Positions 1 through 8,403 of a stretch of 64,000 nucleotides of DNA are shown here, piece by piece. This DNA is from Actinomyces glycerinitolerans (GTDB lineage: Bacteria; Actinomycetota; Actinomycetes; Actinomycetales; Actinomycetaceae): assembly GCF_900098745.1 (NCBI RefSeq), contig NZ_FQTT01000001.1, positions 248,001 to 312,000 on the forward strand. Direction: 5' to 3'. Positions within the stretch are counted from its first letter, which is position 1. Each line of letters opens with the position of its first letter. Made by a program: the position numbers and the translations under genes. Under the pieces are notes generated by a model. The model was not told the origin of the DNA. It saw nothing but the letters and a program-made list of their open reading frames with translations, and did not search any database.

Positions 1-1
1 A

Positions 2-2548
2 GGACACTATCCTCCGAATTTCGTTTCCGGCGGCACCCTCGTGCCGCAGCGGGTCGCCCTCGCCGCGCATAGAGCCGGACACGAGTCCTACGTTTACGCG
101 GGGTACCTCGATGAGAACCGCCGTCCGCTGGAGACTTGGGACGAGGATGTTGAAGGCGTACACGTCACCTGGCTGGTGACGACCCCATGGACGGCCTGGG
201 ACGATGAACGCAACTGGGACAATCCTGAGGCGACTGCCGCTTTCCGAACATGGCTTGACCGAGTTCGTCCCCAAGTGGTCCACTTTCACTCGATTCAGAC
301 TCTGGGTGTCGGACTCGTGGAGGCCGCCCACAATGCCGGTGCCCGCGTGGTGCTGACCATGCACGACTTCTGGTGGTTCTGCTCCCACCAGTTCCTGGTT
401 AACGAGGACATGCGCCCGACTTCGCTAGTCGCCGATCTGGGAGCGTGCGACTGTGAGACCGGCGGACCAGCCCTTCGGGAACGCTCTGCACGCATGCGCC
501 GCGCGCTGGACGCCGTCGATGTGGTACTCGCACCGTCCGCCAGCGCTGCCCGCGTTTACGCCGCCAACGGCGTGGACGCTTCCATTCTGCGTGTAGATGA
601 GAACGGGCTACCGGATGAGCAGCTCGCCACACTCACCCGGACGGCGGCGCTCCGCCCACGCGAAGCGGCCGGCCCTCTACGCCTTATGTACGCCGGTGGT
701 GCCCAGGCGATGAAGGGCTTCGATGTTCTGGTGGACGCATGCCGCAGACTCGAAGATGTCTCCGAGCTCGTCCTTGACGCTTATGGCACGCACGACGCAC
801 ATGTTCGGAGTCTTCCCGCCTGGGTCAGACTCGAGCCCGCCTTTGCCCCGGAGGAGTTGCCGACGGTACTGGCAAAGCACGACTTCCTTGTACTGCCCTC
901 TGTCATGCGTGAGTCCCACTCGATCCTGACTCGCGAGGCTCTCGCCGCGGGCCTGGGTGTGGTGTGTACGGATACGCTCGGCCCTGAGGAGGCGGTGGAG
1001 GATGGTTTCAACGGACTGATCATTCCGGCGGGCAACCCCGAGGCCTTAGCCAATGCCCTGAGGGAACTCGCCTCCGATCCCAGCAACGCCAGGTCAATGA
1101 CGGGCCGGGGGTCATCCTCACCTATCCGCACTTTCTCCGATCAGGCGGCCGGCATTCTCAAGCTTTACGAAGATCTAGTCGACGGCCCGTCGGCGCCCTC
1201 GGCACAAGCGGACTCACAGGCCGCAGTGCGCGATGCCCAACGCAGTCTCTTGCACCGGATCCTGTTCATTGTCGGTATCTCTGGCGCCCCGCTGCGGTAC
1301 CGGGTGCACTTGCCCGCCGAGGCGCTACGAATACGCGGATACAACACTGACGTCCGTCACTACCGTGATCCGGAGCTCACCGAGATCGCCGGCAAGGCGG
1401 ACGCCGTCGTTCTCTACCGAGTTCCTGCCACCAATCAGATATTGGAGCTCATCAACAGTATCAAGGACTCGGACCGGACCGTGCCGATTCTATTCGACGT
1501 CGATGATCTTATTTTCGATCCGTCGCTACGTGGCACGCTAGATAACCTTGATGGACTCTCCGATGCGGAGGCAGATCTGTGGTGGCACGGTGTCGAGCGC
1601 TATCGCACCACACTAGAGAACTCTGACGCTTATATTGGATCGACACAAGTTCTGTGCGACCGGGCGAACGAGCTGACAGGACTGCCCGCATACCGCTTCG
1701 CCAACGGCGTCGGGAGAATATTGGCCCGCGCCTCCGACGCAGCTGTCGCCTCTCCCCGCACCCCTGGACCCCCGCGTATTGGGTATTTCTCGGGCACCAC
1801 TACGCACGACGCCGACTGGGCGAGCATTGAGTCCACAGTCACCGCGGTCATGGAACGACACCAAGACGTGGTCCTGGTTCTCGGCGGCCACATTCAGCCC
1901 ACCACTGCCCTGCAGCGCTTCGGAGACCGCGTGCAGCGTCTCCCCTTCCTTGACTGGCAAGAGTTGCCGCGGGCCCTGCGCGATACCGATATCTGTCTGG
2001 CGCCACTGACCGGAGACTCCGTTTTCAACGAGTCCAAATCAGCCATTAAGTGGCTGGAGGCAGCCCTGGTCGAGACTCCCACGATCGCCTCGCCAACTCA
2101 ACCCTTCCGTGAGGCCATCGACGATGGACGGACCGGTTACCTCGCTAAAACGCCTCAAGAGTGGGAGCGTGCGCTCGAGACTCTGCTCGAAAGTCCCAGA
2201 GTACGCGCGCGCGTGGGCGCCCATGCGCGCCGGGAAGCACTGCTTAACTATTCCCCGTACCTCCAAGCCGTGGTCTACGAGAACATCCTCATCGACGTCG
2301 CACTTGCCGTACGCGAGCACGGACACCGCGCGCACAGCGGCTGGAAGGACGTCGCCGACGATGAGCCTTTCTCCAGTGTAGACGCGCGGGTCGATGCCTA
2401 CGTCGCTGTACCGGTCCCTGACGCGCCACCTGTATCACGAACCCACCGCATGCTGCTCAAGACGCAGGATCTGTTCCAGCGTGAAGGTGCTGTGGCCGTC
2501 GTCAAGCGTGCCGTGCGCGTCATCAGACGCACGGTCGCTAAGCGTTGA
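2..2548 (+). CDS. Two-domain glycosyltransferase (GT4-like), 5' end cut by window edge
   Basis: The frame is open from the first base. The residues before the first possible internal start (GTG at 41) read GHYPPNFVSGGTLVPQRV, the usual N-terminal nucleotide-sugar/acceptor loop of GT4 enzymes, so the real start lies upstream of the window. The first half (to about residue 370) is a GT4-type enzyme with TMHDFWWFCSHQF and a C-terminal EALAAGLGVV motif. The second half begins at ILFIVGISGAPLRYR and forms another GT-B-like unit (DVDDLIFD, then LTGDSVFNESKSAIKWLEAA). The C-terminal tail is basic (RRTVAKR). It is probably a cytoplasmic or membrane-associated enzyme that assembles the exported glycan. 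It converges on the next gene with a 14-bp gap. Donor and acceptor sugars cannot be told from sequence. Its base composition is less GC-rich than genes after 8.4 kb. Confidence 0.85.
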   Translation, partial: GHYPPNFVSGGTLVPQRVALAAHRAGHESYVYAGYLDENRRPLETWDEDVEGVHVTWLVTTPWTAWDDERNWDNPEATAAFRTWLDRVRPQVVHFHSIQTLGVGLVEAAHNAGARVVLTMHDFWWFCSHQFLVNEDMRPTSLVADLGACDCETGGPALRERSARMRRALDAVDVVLAPSASAARVYAANGVDASILRVDENGLPDEQLATLTRTAALRPREAAGPLRLMYAGGAQAMKGFDVLVDACRRLEDVSELVLDAYGTHDAHVRSLPAWVRLEPAFAPEELPTVLAKHDFLVLPSVMRESHSILTREALAAGLGVVCTDTLGPEEAVEDGFNGLIIPAGNPEALANALRELASDPSNARSMTGRGSSSPIRTFSDQAAGILKLYEDLVDGPSAPSAQADSQAAVRDAQRSLLHRILFIVGISGAPLRYRVHLPAEALRIRGYNTDVRHYRDPELTEIAGKADAVVLYRVPATNQILELINSIKDSDRTVPILFDVDDLIFDPSLRGTLDNLDGLSDAEADLWWHGVERYRTTLENSDAYIGSTQVLCDRANELTGLPAYRFANGVGRILARASDAAVASPRTPGPPRIGYFSGTTTHDADWASIESTVTAVMERHQDVVLVLGGHIQPTTALQRFGDRVQRLPFLDWQELPRALRDTDICLAPLTGDSVFNESKSAIKWLEAALVETPTIASPTQPFREAIDDGRTGYLAKTPQEWERALETLLESPRVRARVGAHARREALLNYSPYLQAVVYENILIDVALAVREHGHRAHSGWKDVADDEPFSSVDARVDAYVAVPVPDAPPVSRTHRMLLKTQDLFQREGAVAVVKRAVRVIRRTVAKR

Positions 2549-2562
2549 AGCCCCGCCAGCCG

Positions 2563-3483
2563 TCAAAAGGGAGCCGGGCCGCCCCTGTCGCGCAGCCCGT
2601 CCACGATGCCACGACTCATTGCGCGCAGACGCTCACGGCGTCTGTCGGCGATGAGTGCGTTGAAGGCAATGTACTTCAACATCCACACCAAGTAGCCGAC
2701 CCTCCAGGCAACGGGCATGAGGCCGGACCGTATCAGCGCGATCGTGTTTCGCATCAGGTAGTAACCGCGTATCGGCCCGTGAACATGGACGGGCTGTGCT
2801 CGCCCCGGCAGCTGAACCGTCTCATCTCCGAGAGAATGATTCATGACCGTTCCGGTAGCCACTAGCAGGGCATAGCCCGCCTTGCGGGCGCGCAGGCCCC
2901 ACTCGAGATCCACGTGGTCAATGAACATGGCCTCATTCATTCCCCCGACCTCTGCTAAGACGTCCAGATCAATCAGGCAGCCGGAGGCCAGCAAGAAGGC
3001 GGCAGATAGCCGGGGAGATCGCAACTCGTCGACCGTGGCCCGCCGGGGCCCCCAGCGCCGAGCAACGTAGACCAACTGGTCACCGCCCGGCTTGTTCTCT
3101 CGAATCAACGGACCCACAGCCGCTACTCGGCCGTGGTCGCCCTGGGCTAGCGCCTCGCGGAGCTTTGCAATCATTCCGTCGGACGGTGCGGAGTCGTCGT
3201 CGAACAGCACCACGAAACGTGCGCCCCGCGCACGCACGACCGATATACCGCGATTCTGAGCCGTGGCCACGCCCGTGTTAGCCCCCTGCTCAACCAAGAC
3301 GGCTCCCACGGCGTGACACAGCGAGCGTATACCTGAGGAACCGGACAGTTCGTCCGCGTCAGAGCCGTTGTCTACTACGACGACGCCCTCACACTGTTCA
3401 GTAAGTGACTCAAGCAATCCCCGAAGCTCCTGCCCCGGGTGATAGCTGACAACAACGGCCCAGACGCCGGCGACCGCGCTCAT
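2563..3483 (-). CDS. GT2 glycosyltransferase, rhamnosyltransferase-like
   Basis: This is a family 2 glycosyltransferase of about 306 residues. The N-terminal GT-A signature is VWAVVVSYHPGQELRGLLES, followed by VVVVDNGSD and FVVLFDDDSAPSD, whose acidic cluster is the metal- and nucleotide-sugar-binding DxD equivalent. The C-terminal half carries FIDHVDLEWGLRARKAGY, typical of rhamnosyltransferases such as RfbF/WbbL. The start chosen is ATG at 3483, because it forms an ATGA overlap with the stop of the upstream membrane-protein gene and gives the canonical N-terminus. A longer in-frame extension to 3606 would lie entirely inside that gene. It is the last gene of a minus-strand operon that begins at the ABC exporter. 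Rhamnose as donor is inferred from family resemblance only. Confidence 0.88.
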   Translation of the reverse strand: MSAVAGVWAVVVSYHPGQELRGLLESLTEQCEGVVVVDNGSDADELSGSSGIRSLCHAVGAVLVEQGANTGVATAQNRGISVVRARGARFVVLFDDDSAPSDGMIAKLREALAQGDHGRVAAVGPLIRENKPGGDQLVYVARRWGPRRATVDELRSPRLSAAFLLASGCLIDLDVLAEVGGMNEAMFIDHVDLEWGLRARKAGYALLVATGTVMNHSLGDETVQLPGRAQPVHVHGPIRGYYLMRNTIALIRSGLMPVAWRVGYLVWMLKYIAFNALIADRRRERLRAMSRGIVDGLRDRGGPAPF

Positions 3484-4853
3484 GATACCGACAAGACCCC
3501 CATACCCATGGCGTCGAGCACGCTGAGCACCGCAATCAACGTCCCTCCTAACGCGGTGAGCGCCTGAGTCGTACGCGACCTGTTTCGGAGCGCAACGGCC
3601 AAACACAGAGCCGTCAGCGCAACAAGCGAGAGTCCATATCGAGGAAAGACAGTAGCGAAATAGGCGTGCTCACGGAGCCATTCTTGGACCTCGACGAACA
3701 TCACCACCATAAACGGGCCGAGCAACCCTACCCAACCCAATTTACGTTCAGGACCGCTCAGCACCAGCACAGCCATGAACGGCGCAGCGGTCAGCAGCAG
3801 CGCAGCGATCCCCTGGGTAAAGCTGCCAAGATAGGTAACCGTTTGTACAGGTTCCCAGAAGCCGGACCACCCGAACACGCTCGTACCGGTTGCCAGCCAG
3901 TGCAGGAACGGCAGCTCGCCGCTCTCCAGCACCACTGTGTTGACACCGAGCACCGGATTCTGCCAGCCCGCGGGGGTGTGCGCGGACACGTACGCGTTCC
4001 AAGTCAGCGTCCCAATTCCGACACCCACGACGGCCCCGAGCGCGGTAAAGCCACAACGCCATCCGTCAGCACGGTGCCGCAGCAACCGGTAAAGACCAGT
4101 AACCCCCAACACAACCGCAACCACTAACACGGCCGCACACGCGATGGTCTTAACCAGAGCTGAGAGCAGACCGACGAGCAGCGCAATATGCCAGCCGTGC
4201 TTCTCGTCTCTGGCCTCACGCTTCAGCACCCACGCAGCGCCGACACCGACCAACAGGAATGGCGCGTCCGTGGACACGGTACTAGACGTCAACGCGAAAG
4301 CTGACATTCCGAATAGAAGGGCGCAGCAACCGAAAGCAACCGCAGCGGGTACGCCCCAGCGACGCATGATCGCATACAGGCAGACCAAGCCGACGGCGAA
4401 AATGACAGCGCACGCCAACCGCATCAGAACGACCGCATCAAAGGAGGTCAGCATCATCCCGACACGGGTCATCGCTCCCACAACAGCGAAGAACAACGGT
4501 GGTTGCCAAGCGTTGTAGTTCTCCGTGATGATGTCGAATTCTGCGCGGTCCGTCGTACCGCACGCGGGCAGAGAATCGCCGACATTTTCCTGCCCTCTGC
4601 AAGCCCACTGGTTCAAGGCGAAATCTGTGAGCTCATCCCCACGATGTGGAAGCTCGCCGTGCATAACCCGCCAGACGTAATCAATGTGACTGATCTCGTC
4701 GATCGGACTGACCTGGGGTGCACGGAAAATAGTGACAGCCGAGGCCACCAACGAAGTAACCAACAGAATGGCGGCAATCAATAAGTCCACCCGACGCCGG
4801 CGTATCCATCCGAAGACGCGCCGCATCCCCACGGTTCCCGCTTTCGTAATCAC
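3480..4853 (-). CDS. Polytopic membrane protein, GT-C/DUF2142-like
   Basis: About 457 residues with roughly ten hydrophobic segments, starting RRRRVDLLIAAILLVTSLV. The first extracytoplasmic loop holds acidic motifs (SPIDEISHIDYVW) and a later NAWQPPLFF, the pattern of GT-C fold enzymes and DUF2142 proteins that use polyprenyl-phosphate sugars outside the membrane. It lies between a GT4 gene and a GT2 gene, overlaps the latter by 4 nt and sits 8 nt after the former, so it is part of the export operon. I infer a role in modifying or polymerising the exported glycan. An alternative is a non-enzymatic membrane scaffold. The internal start MRRVFGWIRRRR is also possible. Confidence 0.75.
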   Translation of the reverse strand: MITKAGTVGMRRVFGWIRRRRVDLLIAAILLVTSLVASAVTIFRAPQVSPIDEISHIDYVWRVMHGELPHRGDELTDFALNQWACRGQENVGDSLPACGTTDRAEFDIITENYNAWQPPLFFAVVGAMTRVGMMLTSFDAVVLMRLACAVIFAVGLVCLYAIMRRWGVPAAVAFGCCALLFGMSAFALTSSTVSTDAPFLLVGVGAAWVLKREARDEKHGWHIALLVGLLSALVKTIACAAVLVVAVVLGVTGLYRLLRHRADGWRCGFTALGAVVGVGIGTLTWNAYVSAHTPAGWQNPVLGVNTVVLESGELPFLHWLATGTSVFGWSGFWEPVQTVTYLGSFTQGIAALLLTAAPFMAVLVLSGPERKLGWVGLLGPFMVVMFVEVQEWLREHAYFATVFPRYGLSLVALTALCLAVALRNRSRTTQALTALGGTLIAVLSVLDAMGMGVLSVS

Positions 4854-4861
4854 TTCAGCTG

Positions 4862-6268
4862 CTACCGCCCTCGCCGGCCGCTGCGCGCCAACCGCATCTT
4901 GGTCTTCGAAATGACGCCGGACACGCCACTAGTACGCATCACCCGCACCGCGCTACGCAGCGCGATACCCGCCTTCGTCATCACCGGGAGCCCCGACTCG
5001 CCGGGGTACCCTCCGCCCGTTGTCAACCGGGCCGCATCGGCCGCACGCCTTGGAGCCGCACAATAGTCTAACAGCGGCGTCAGCGACCGCGACCATGTAT
5101 ACCGCTCAGCCACTCGTGCTACGTTGTCCCGAATCCGCTGCGCACGCCCCGCATCATTCAAAATATCAAGGATTCCCGCGGCGAGGGCCGCATCGTCACA
5201 CTCGGAGACGACCACTCCCAGATCCTCCGCCGCCACCAAATCGCCGAACGAATCGCCCGCCGTACAGGCTATCGGAAGCCCCGCCCACAAATAATCCAGG
5301 ATCCGGGTGCGGAAGGAGAACGACGTCTCCACATGGTCGAAGTGGGTGGAAATACCAACATCGGCATCCTTGAGATAATTTACACGATCCTCGTAGACAA
5401 CCCAATCTTCATGAAAGAACACCGTAGTCCCAGTGAGTGCGAGTTCATCCGCAAGCGCACGCGTGCGCACCGCCATCGTCATCTCAGGGACATCAGGATT
5501 CGGATGCTTCATCCCTAGGAAGAATAGCCGCACATTCGGAATCGTGTCACGAACACGCACCACCGCGCGTATCGTCGTGAGCGGGTCGAACCAATTGTAG
5601 ACGCCGCCTCCCCACAGGATGACCGGGTCGTCCTCACCGATCCCCGGGATCACGCCCTTAATCGCGTGCCGAGACTGGATGGCAGGACTATCAGAAGTAC
5701 CGAACGGAACGACGCCTAAAAGCGAGCGAAGCGACGGGTCCGCATCATAGGTCTCCGGATTAACACGACCAGCCAAAGCCAAGTGACCGATCCACAGATC
5801 GCGCTGTTTTTCTGAGGCACAGATAAAGTAGTCACCGCGCACCGACTGCGCGGAAAGCTCCCGCAACGCGTTGGCCAGTGCGGCGTGGCGCTCGGGCAAC
5901 GGCTTGTACTTCTCAACCTCCAACGATTCCAGTTGGAACGGATCGTAGAGATCCACGACTAAACATTGAGGCACGTCTTTCAGCCACGGAAACGTCGCGG
6001 CGACGAAGCCTTGGATGATCACTACATCAGCGCCTTCGACTTCCGCACGGAAGCTCTCTACGCTGACCTGAGCAGTTCCAAATCGAACGTCGCTTCGTTC
6101 ACACTTACCGAATGTGACTAAGCGGACGCGGTGACCACGCTCGGCCAAATGAGAGGAGATTTCCCACGCGCGGATAGCAGGGCCCGCCATACGTTGCGTC
6201 AATGCATCTAATGTAACAACGAGGACTCGCGGCAAGGACGTGCGCGCGGGCGTGGCGATCGTGTTCAT
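4862..6268 (-). CDS. GT4 family glycosyltransferase
   Basis: A 468-residue GT-B enzyme. The N-terminal domain starts RVLVVTLDALTQRMAGPAIR, with the glycine-containing acceptor loop. The C-terminal donor domain has DPVILWGGGVYNWFDPLTT and DADVGISTHFDHVETSFSFR followed by DYLWAGLPIACT, the GT4 equivalent of the EX7E region. Its ATG at 6268 overlaps the stop of the ABC ATPase gene (ATGA), so the two are translationally coupled. Proteins of this type often follow Wzm/Wzt pairs in actinobacterial polysaccharide clusters. Substrate unknown. Confidence 0.88.
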   Translation of the reverse strand: MNTIATPARTSLPRVLVVTLDALTQRMAGPAIRAWEISSHLAERGHRVRLVTFGKCERSDVRFGTAQVSVESFRAEVEGADVVIIQGFVAATFPWLKDVPQCLVVDLYDPFQLESLEVEKYKPLPERHAALANALRELSAQSVRGDYFICASEKQRDLWIGHLALAGRVNPETYDADPSLRSLLGVVPFGTSDSPAIQSRHAIKGVIPGIGEDDPVILWGGGVYNWFDPLTTIRAVVRVRDTIPNVRLFFLGMKHPNPDVPEMTMAVRTRALADELALTGTTVFFHEDWVVYEDRVNYLKDADVGISTHFDHVETSFSFRTRILDYLWAGLPIACTAGDSFGDLVAAEDLGVVVSECDDAALAAGILDILNDAGRAQRIRDNVARVAERYTWSRSLTPLLDYCAAPRRAADAARLTTGGGYPGESGLPVMTKAGIALRSAVRVMRTSGVSGVISKTKMRLARSGRRGR

Positions 6269-7476
6269 TCATGTACCTCCGCTGGCCAACTCCAGCGCCC
6301 GTCCATAATTAGCGGGCCACCCGACTCAAATGGTATGCCGCGCGCAACGTACAGCCGCGCACTGTCCCGTAGATAGTCGTACACGTGCAGCGTGGACGTG
6401 TCAACAATTGAGCCGTGAATAATATACTGGCCGGGTTGCAGAGGCAATCGCGGAACAGTCAGGTCCACGCTGCCCCTCCCCTCAAGATACGGGACGTCGA
6501 ACTCGAGGTCGCGAGTATTATTGCCCCAGAGATAAACTCCGTCACTCGTCTCCATCGCGAATCCGAAATGTGGATGTTCGATCCGGGTCTCGGCATTGTA
6601 GTGCAGGCGCATAATGACCTCATCACCTGTGCACACGTGCCCCCCGGTAGGCGTTCCGTGGCGGTCGAGCAGTTCTACTTGTTCGACACGCGCTTCACCG
6701 CTTCCCCAGCGAACGCGTCCGTTAGCATCAACACGGACGTTGGCACGTGTCGAGTCTGCGTACTTCTCCAGAACCACCTTCGCCTCCCCCTCATCCCGAA
6801 TCCGACCATGAGCCAGCCATGCCGCGCGGTCGGCCATTGCACGGATCTGAGGCATCGAATGTGACACCAGAACCACGGTACGCCCGTCACGGCGGAACTC
6901 GGCGAACTTCTCCCCACACTTCTCCTGAAATGCGGCATCGCCAACCGCAAGGATCTCGTCTACCAACAGGATTTCCGGTTCCGTGTGGATGGCCACAGAG
7001 AATCCGAGGCGCACATACATCCCCGACGAGTAGTTCTTTACCGGTTGATCAATGAACTCCTCAACGCCCGAAAAGTCCACAATCTCATCAAACTTGGCAT
7101 CCACCTCCTTTTTACTCATCCCCAGGATGGAACCGTTTAAGTAGACATTGTCGCGACCGGAGAGCTCCGGGTGAAATCCAGATCCCACCTCCAACATCGC
7201 CGCCATCCGGCCCCGCGTGGTGATGGTGCCGCCATCTGGCACAAGTATCTTGGCCAAACACTTCAATAGGGTTGACTTACCTGAACCGTTGTCCCCCACG
7301 AGCGCGTAGGTGGACCCCTGGGGAATCTCCAAGTCAACATCCCGCAGCGCCCAGAAGTCTTCATAAACCGAGCGCCTGCGCCTGAGTATGGCCGCCTTCA
7401 GCGTTTGATTCCGTTCCTTGTAGATGCGAAAGCGCTTGGAGACACCATTGACCGAAATAGCCGCATTCGGGCTCAA
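6265..7476 (-). CDS. wzt: Polysaccharide ABC exporter ATPase (Wzt/TagH type)
   Basis: A 403-residue nucleotide-binding subunit of an ABC-2 polysaccharide or teichoic acid exporter. It has Walker A GDNGSGKST (about residues 62-70), a Wzt-style signature region KNYSSGMYVRLGFS, Walker B EILLVDE and the H-loop LVSHS. After about residue 240 comes a C-terminal beta-rich extension (RVEQVELLDRHG to the end) like the Wzt C-terminal domain, which in some systems recognises the finished glycan. It is separated from the permease gene by 3 nt and overlaps the GT4 gene by 4 nt. The presence of this domain suggests substrate recognition before export; that is inference from the Wzt family. Confidence 0.93.
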   Translation of the reverse strand: MSPNAAISVNGVSKRFRIYKERNQTLKAAILRRRRSVYEDFWALRDVDLEIPQGSTYALVGDNGSGKSTLLKCLAKILVPDGGTITTRGRMAAMLEVGSGFHPELSGRDNVYLNGSILGMSKKEVDAKFDEIVDFSGVEEFIDQPVKNYSSGMYVRLGFSVAIHTEPEILLVDEILAVGDAAFQEKCGEKFAEFRRDGRTVVLVSHSMPQIRAMADRAAWLAHGRIRDEGEAKVVLEKYADSTRANVRVDANGRVRWGSGEARVEQVELLDRHGTPTGGHVCTGDEVIMRLHYNAETRIEHPHFGFAMETSDGVYLWGNNTRDLEFDVPYLEGRGSVDLTVPRLPLQPGQYIIHGSIVDTSTLHVYDYLRDSARLYVARGIPFESGGPLIMDGRWSWPAEVHE

Positions 7477-7479
7477 GAT

Positions 7480-8310
7480 TCAGAGCACCTCCGCAAGTCG
7501 TGGCTGGTGCCGATCAAACAGCCTCCAGCCGATGAGGAACACAGAGACCGACAGTACCACCACAATGCCGATGGTGGACGGATCGGGGAGCCTGTTGTCG
7601 TACAAGAGGTTCCGAAACGCCATAATGTAGTAGTAGAAGGGATTGAGCTTATAAAGCTCCATTACAGTAACCCCCAGGAACGGGCCGATCTTGTCCGACT
7701 GCGCAGCGACCATCGACGCTGGATACACTATCGGGTTCGCATAGAACCACAACTGAAAGAGGATTCCGACCAGATACTGCGTGTCTCGGAAGTACACGTT
7801 CGCCATGGACATCATCATGGCCGCACCGGTTGCAAAAAGTGCAAGTAGACCCATTAAGAGCAGCGTCGGCACAATCCATAACCATGGACGCCCGCCCAGT
7901 ATCGCTATCGCAACCACGAGCACGGCCATCTCCATAGCCCAGTTGTACAGCCATGACAACGAGTTTGATACCAGGAGCGCCGACCTGGGGAAATATACTT
8001 TCTTAATTAGGTTCTCGTTACCGACGAGCGCGCCCATGCCACCATTCACCACGTTGGTGAAGAATGACCATGGGAGAATGCCGCACATCAGCCACAAGGC
8101 GAATATGTTCAGCCCCGAGGGATCGCCGGCGTCAGGCTGCACACGGATGACGAATTGGAAGACGAATGAGTATATCACCATCTGAGCGAGCGGGTTGGCC
8201 AATGACCAGAGTTGTCCGAGTGCTGTGCGCTTGTACTTTCCCTTCACCTCCCTCATCGTGAGGTTATACAAGAGCTCACGCGACTCGCTCAAGTCGGCGA
8301 AGATCGCCAC
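7480..8310 (-). CDS. wzm: Polysaccharide ABC exporter permease (Wzm/TagG type)
   Basis: An ABC-2 permease of about 276 residues with six hydrophobic segments and the conserved N-terminal amphipathic stretch NLTMREVKGKYKRTALG. It pairs with the downstream ATPase to move a lipid-linked glycan across the membrane. I chose GTG at 8310 because GGAGG lies 6 nt upstream. A TTG at 8343 would add 11 residues but has no ribosome site. A hexamer TAGTGT (8362-8367, minus strand) could be the -10 element of this operon. It is the first gene of the low-G+C export operon (8310 to 2563). Confidence 0.92.
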   Translation of the reverse strand: MAIFADLSESRELLYNLTMREVKGKYKRTALGQLWSLANPLAQMVIYSFVFQFVIRVQPDAGDPSGLNIFALWLMCGILPWSFFTNVVNGGMGALVGNENLIKKVYFPRSALLVSNSLSWLYNWAMEMAVLVVAIAILGGRPWLWIVPTLLLMGLLALFATGAAMMMSMANVYFRDTQYLVGILFQLWFYANPIVYPASMVAAQSDKIGPFLGVTVMELYKLNPFYYYIMAFRNLLYDNRLPDPSTIGIVVVLSVSVFLIGWRLFDRHQPRLAEVL

Positions 8311-8403
8311 GTCGTACCTCCGATCGGTCTCCGGGCCCGTCAAGGACCAACGGTTGGACCGACACTACCGCATCCGACCGCCCACCTCTCCGCCACCAGG
8401 GAG

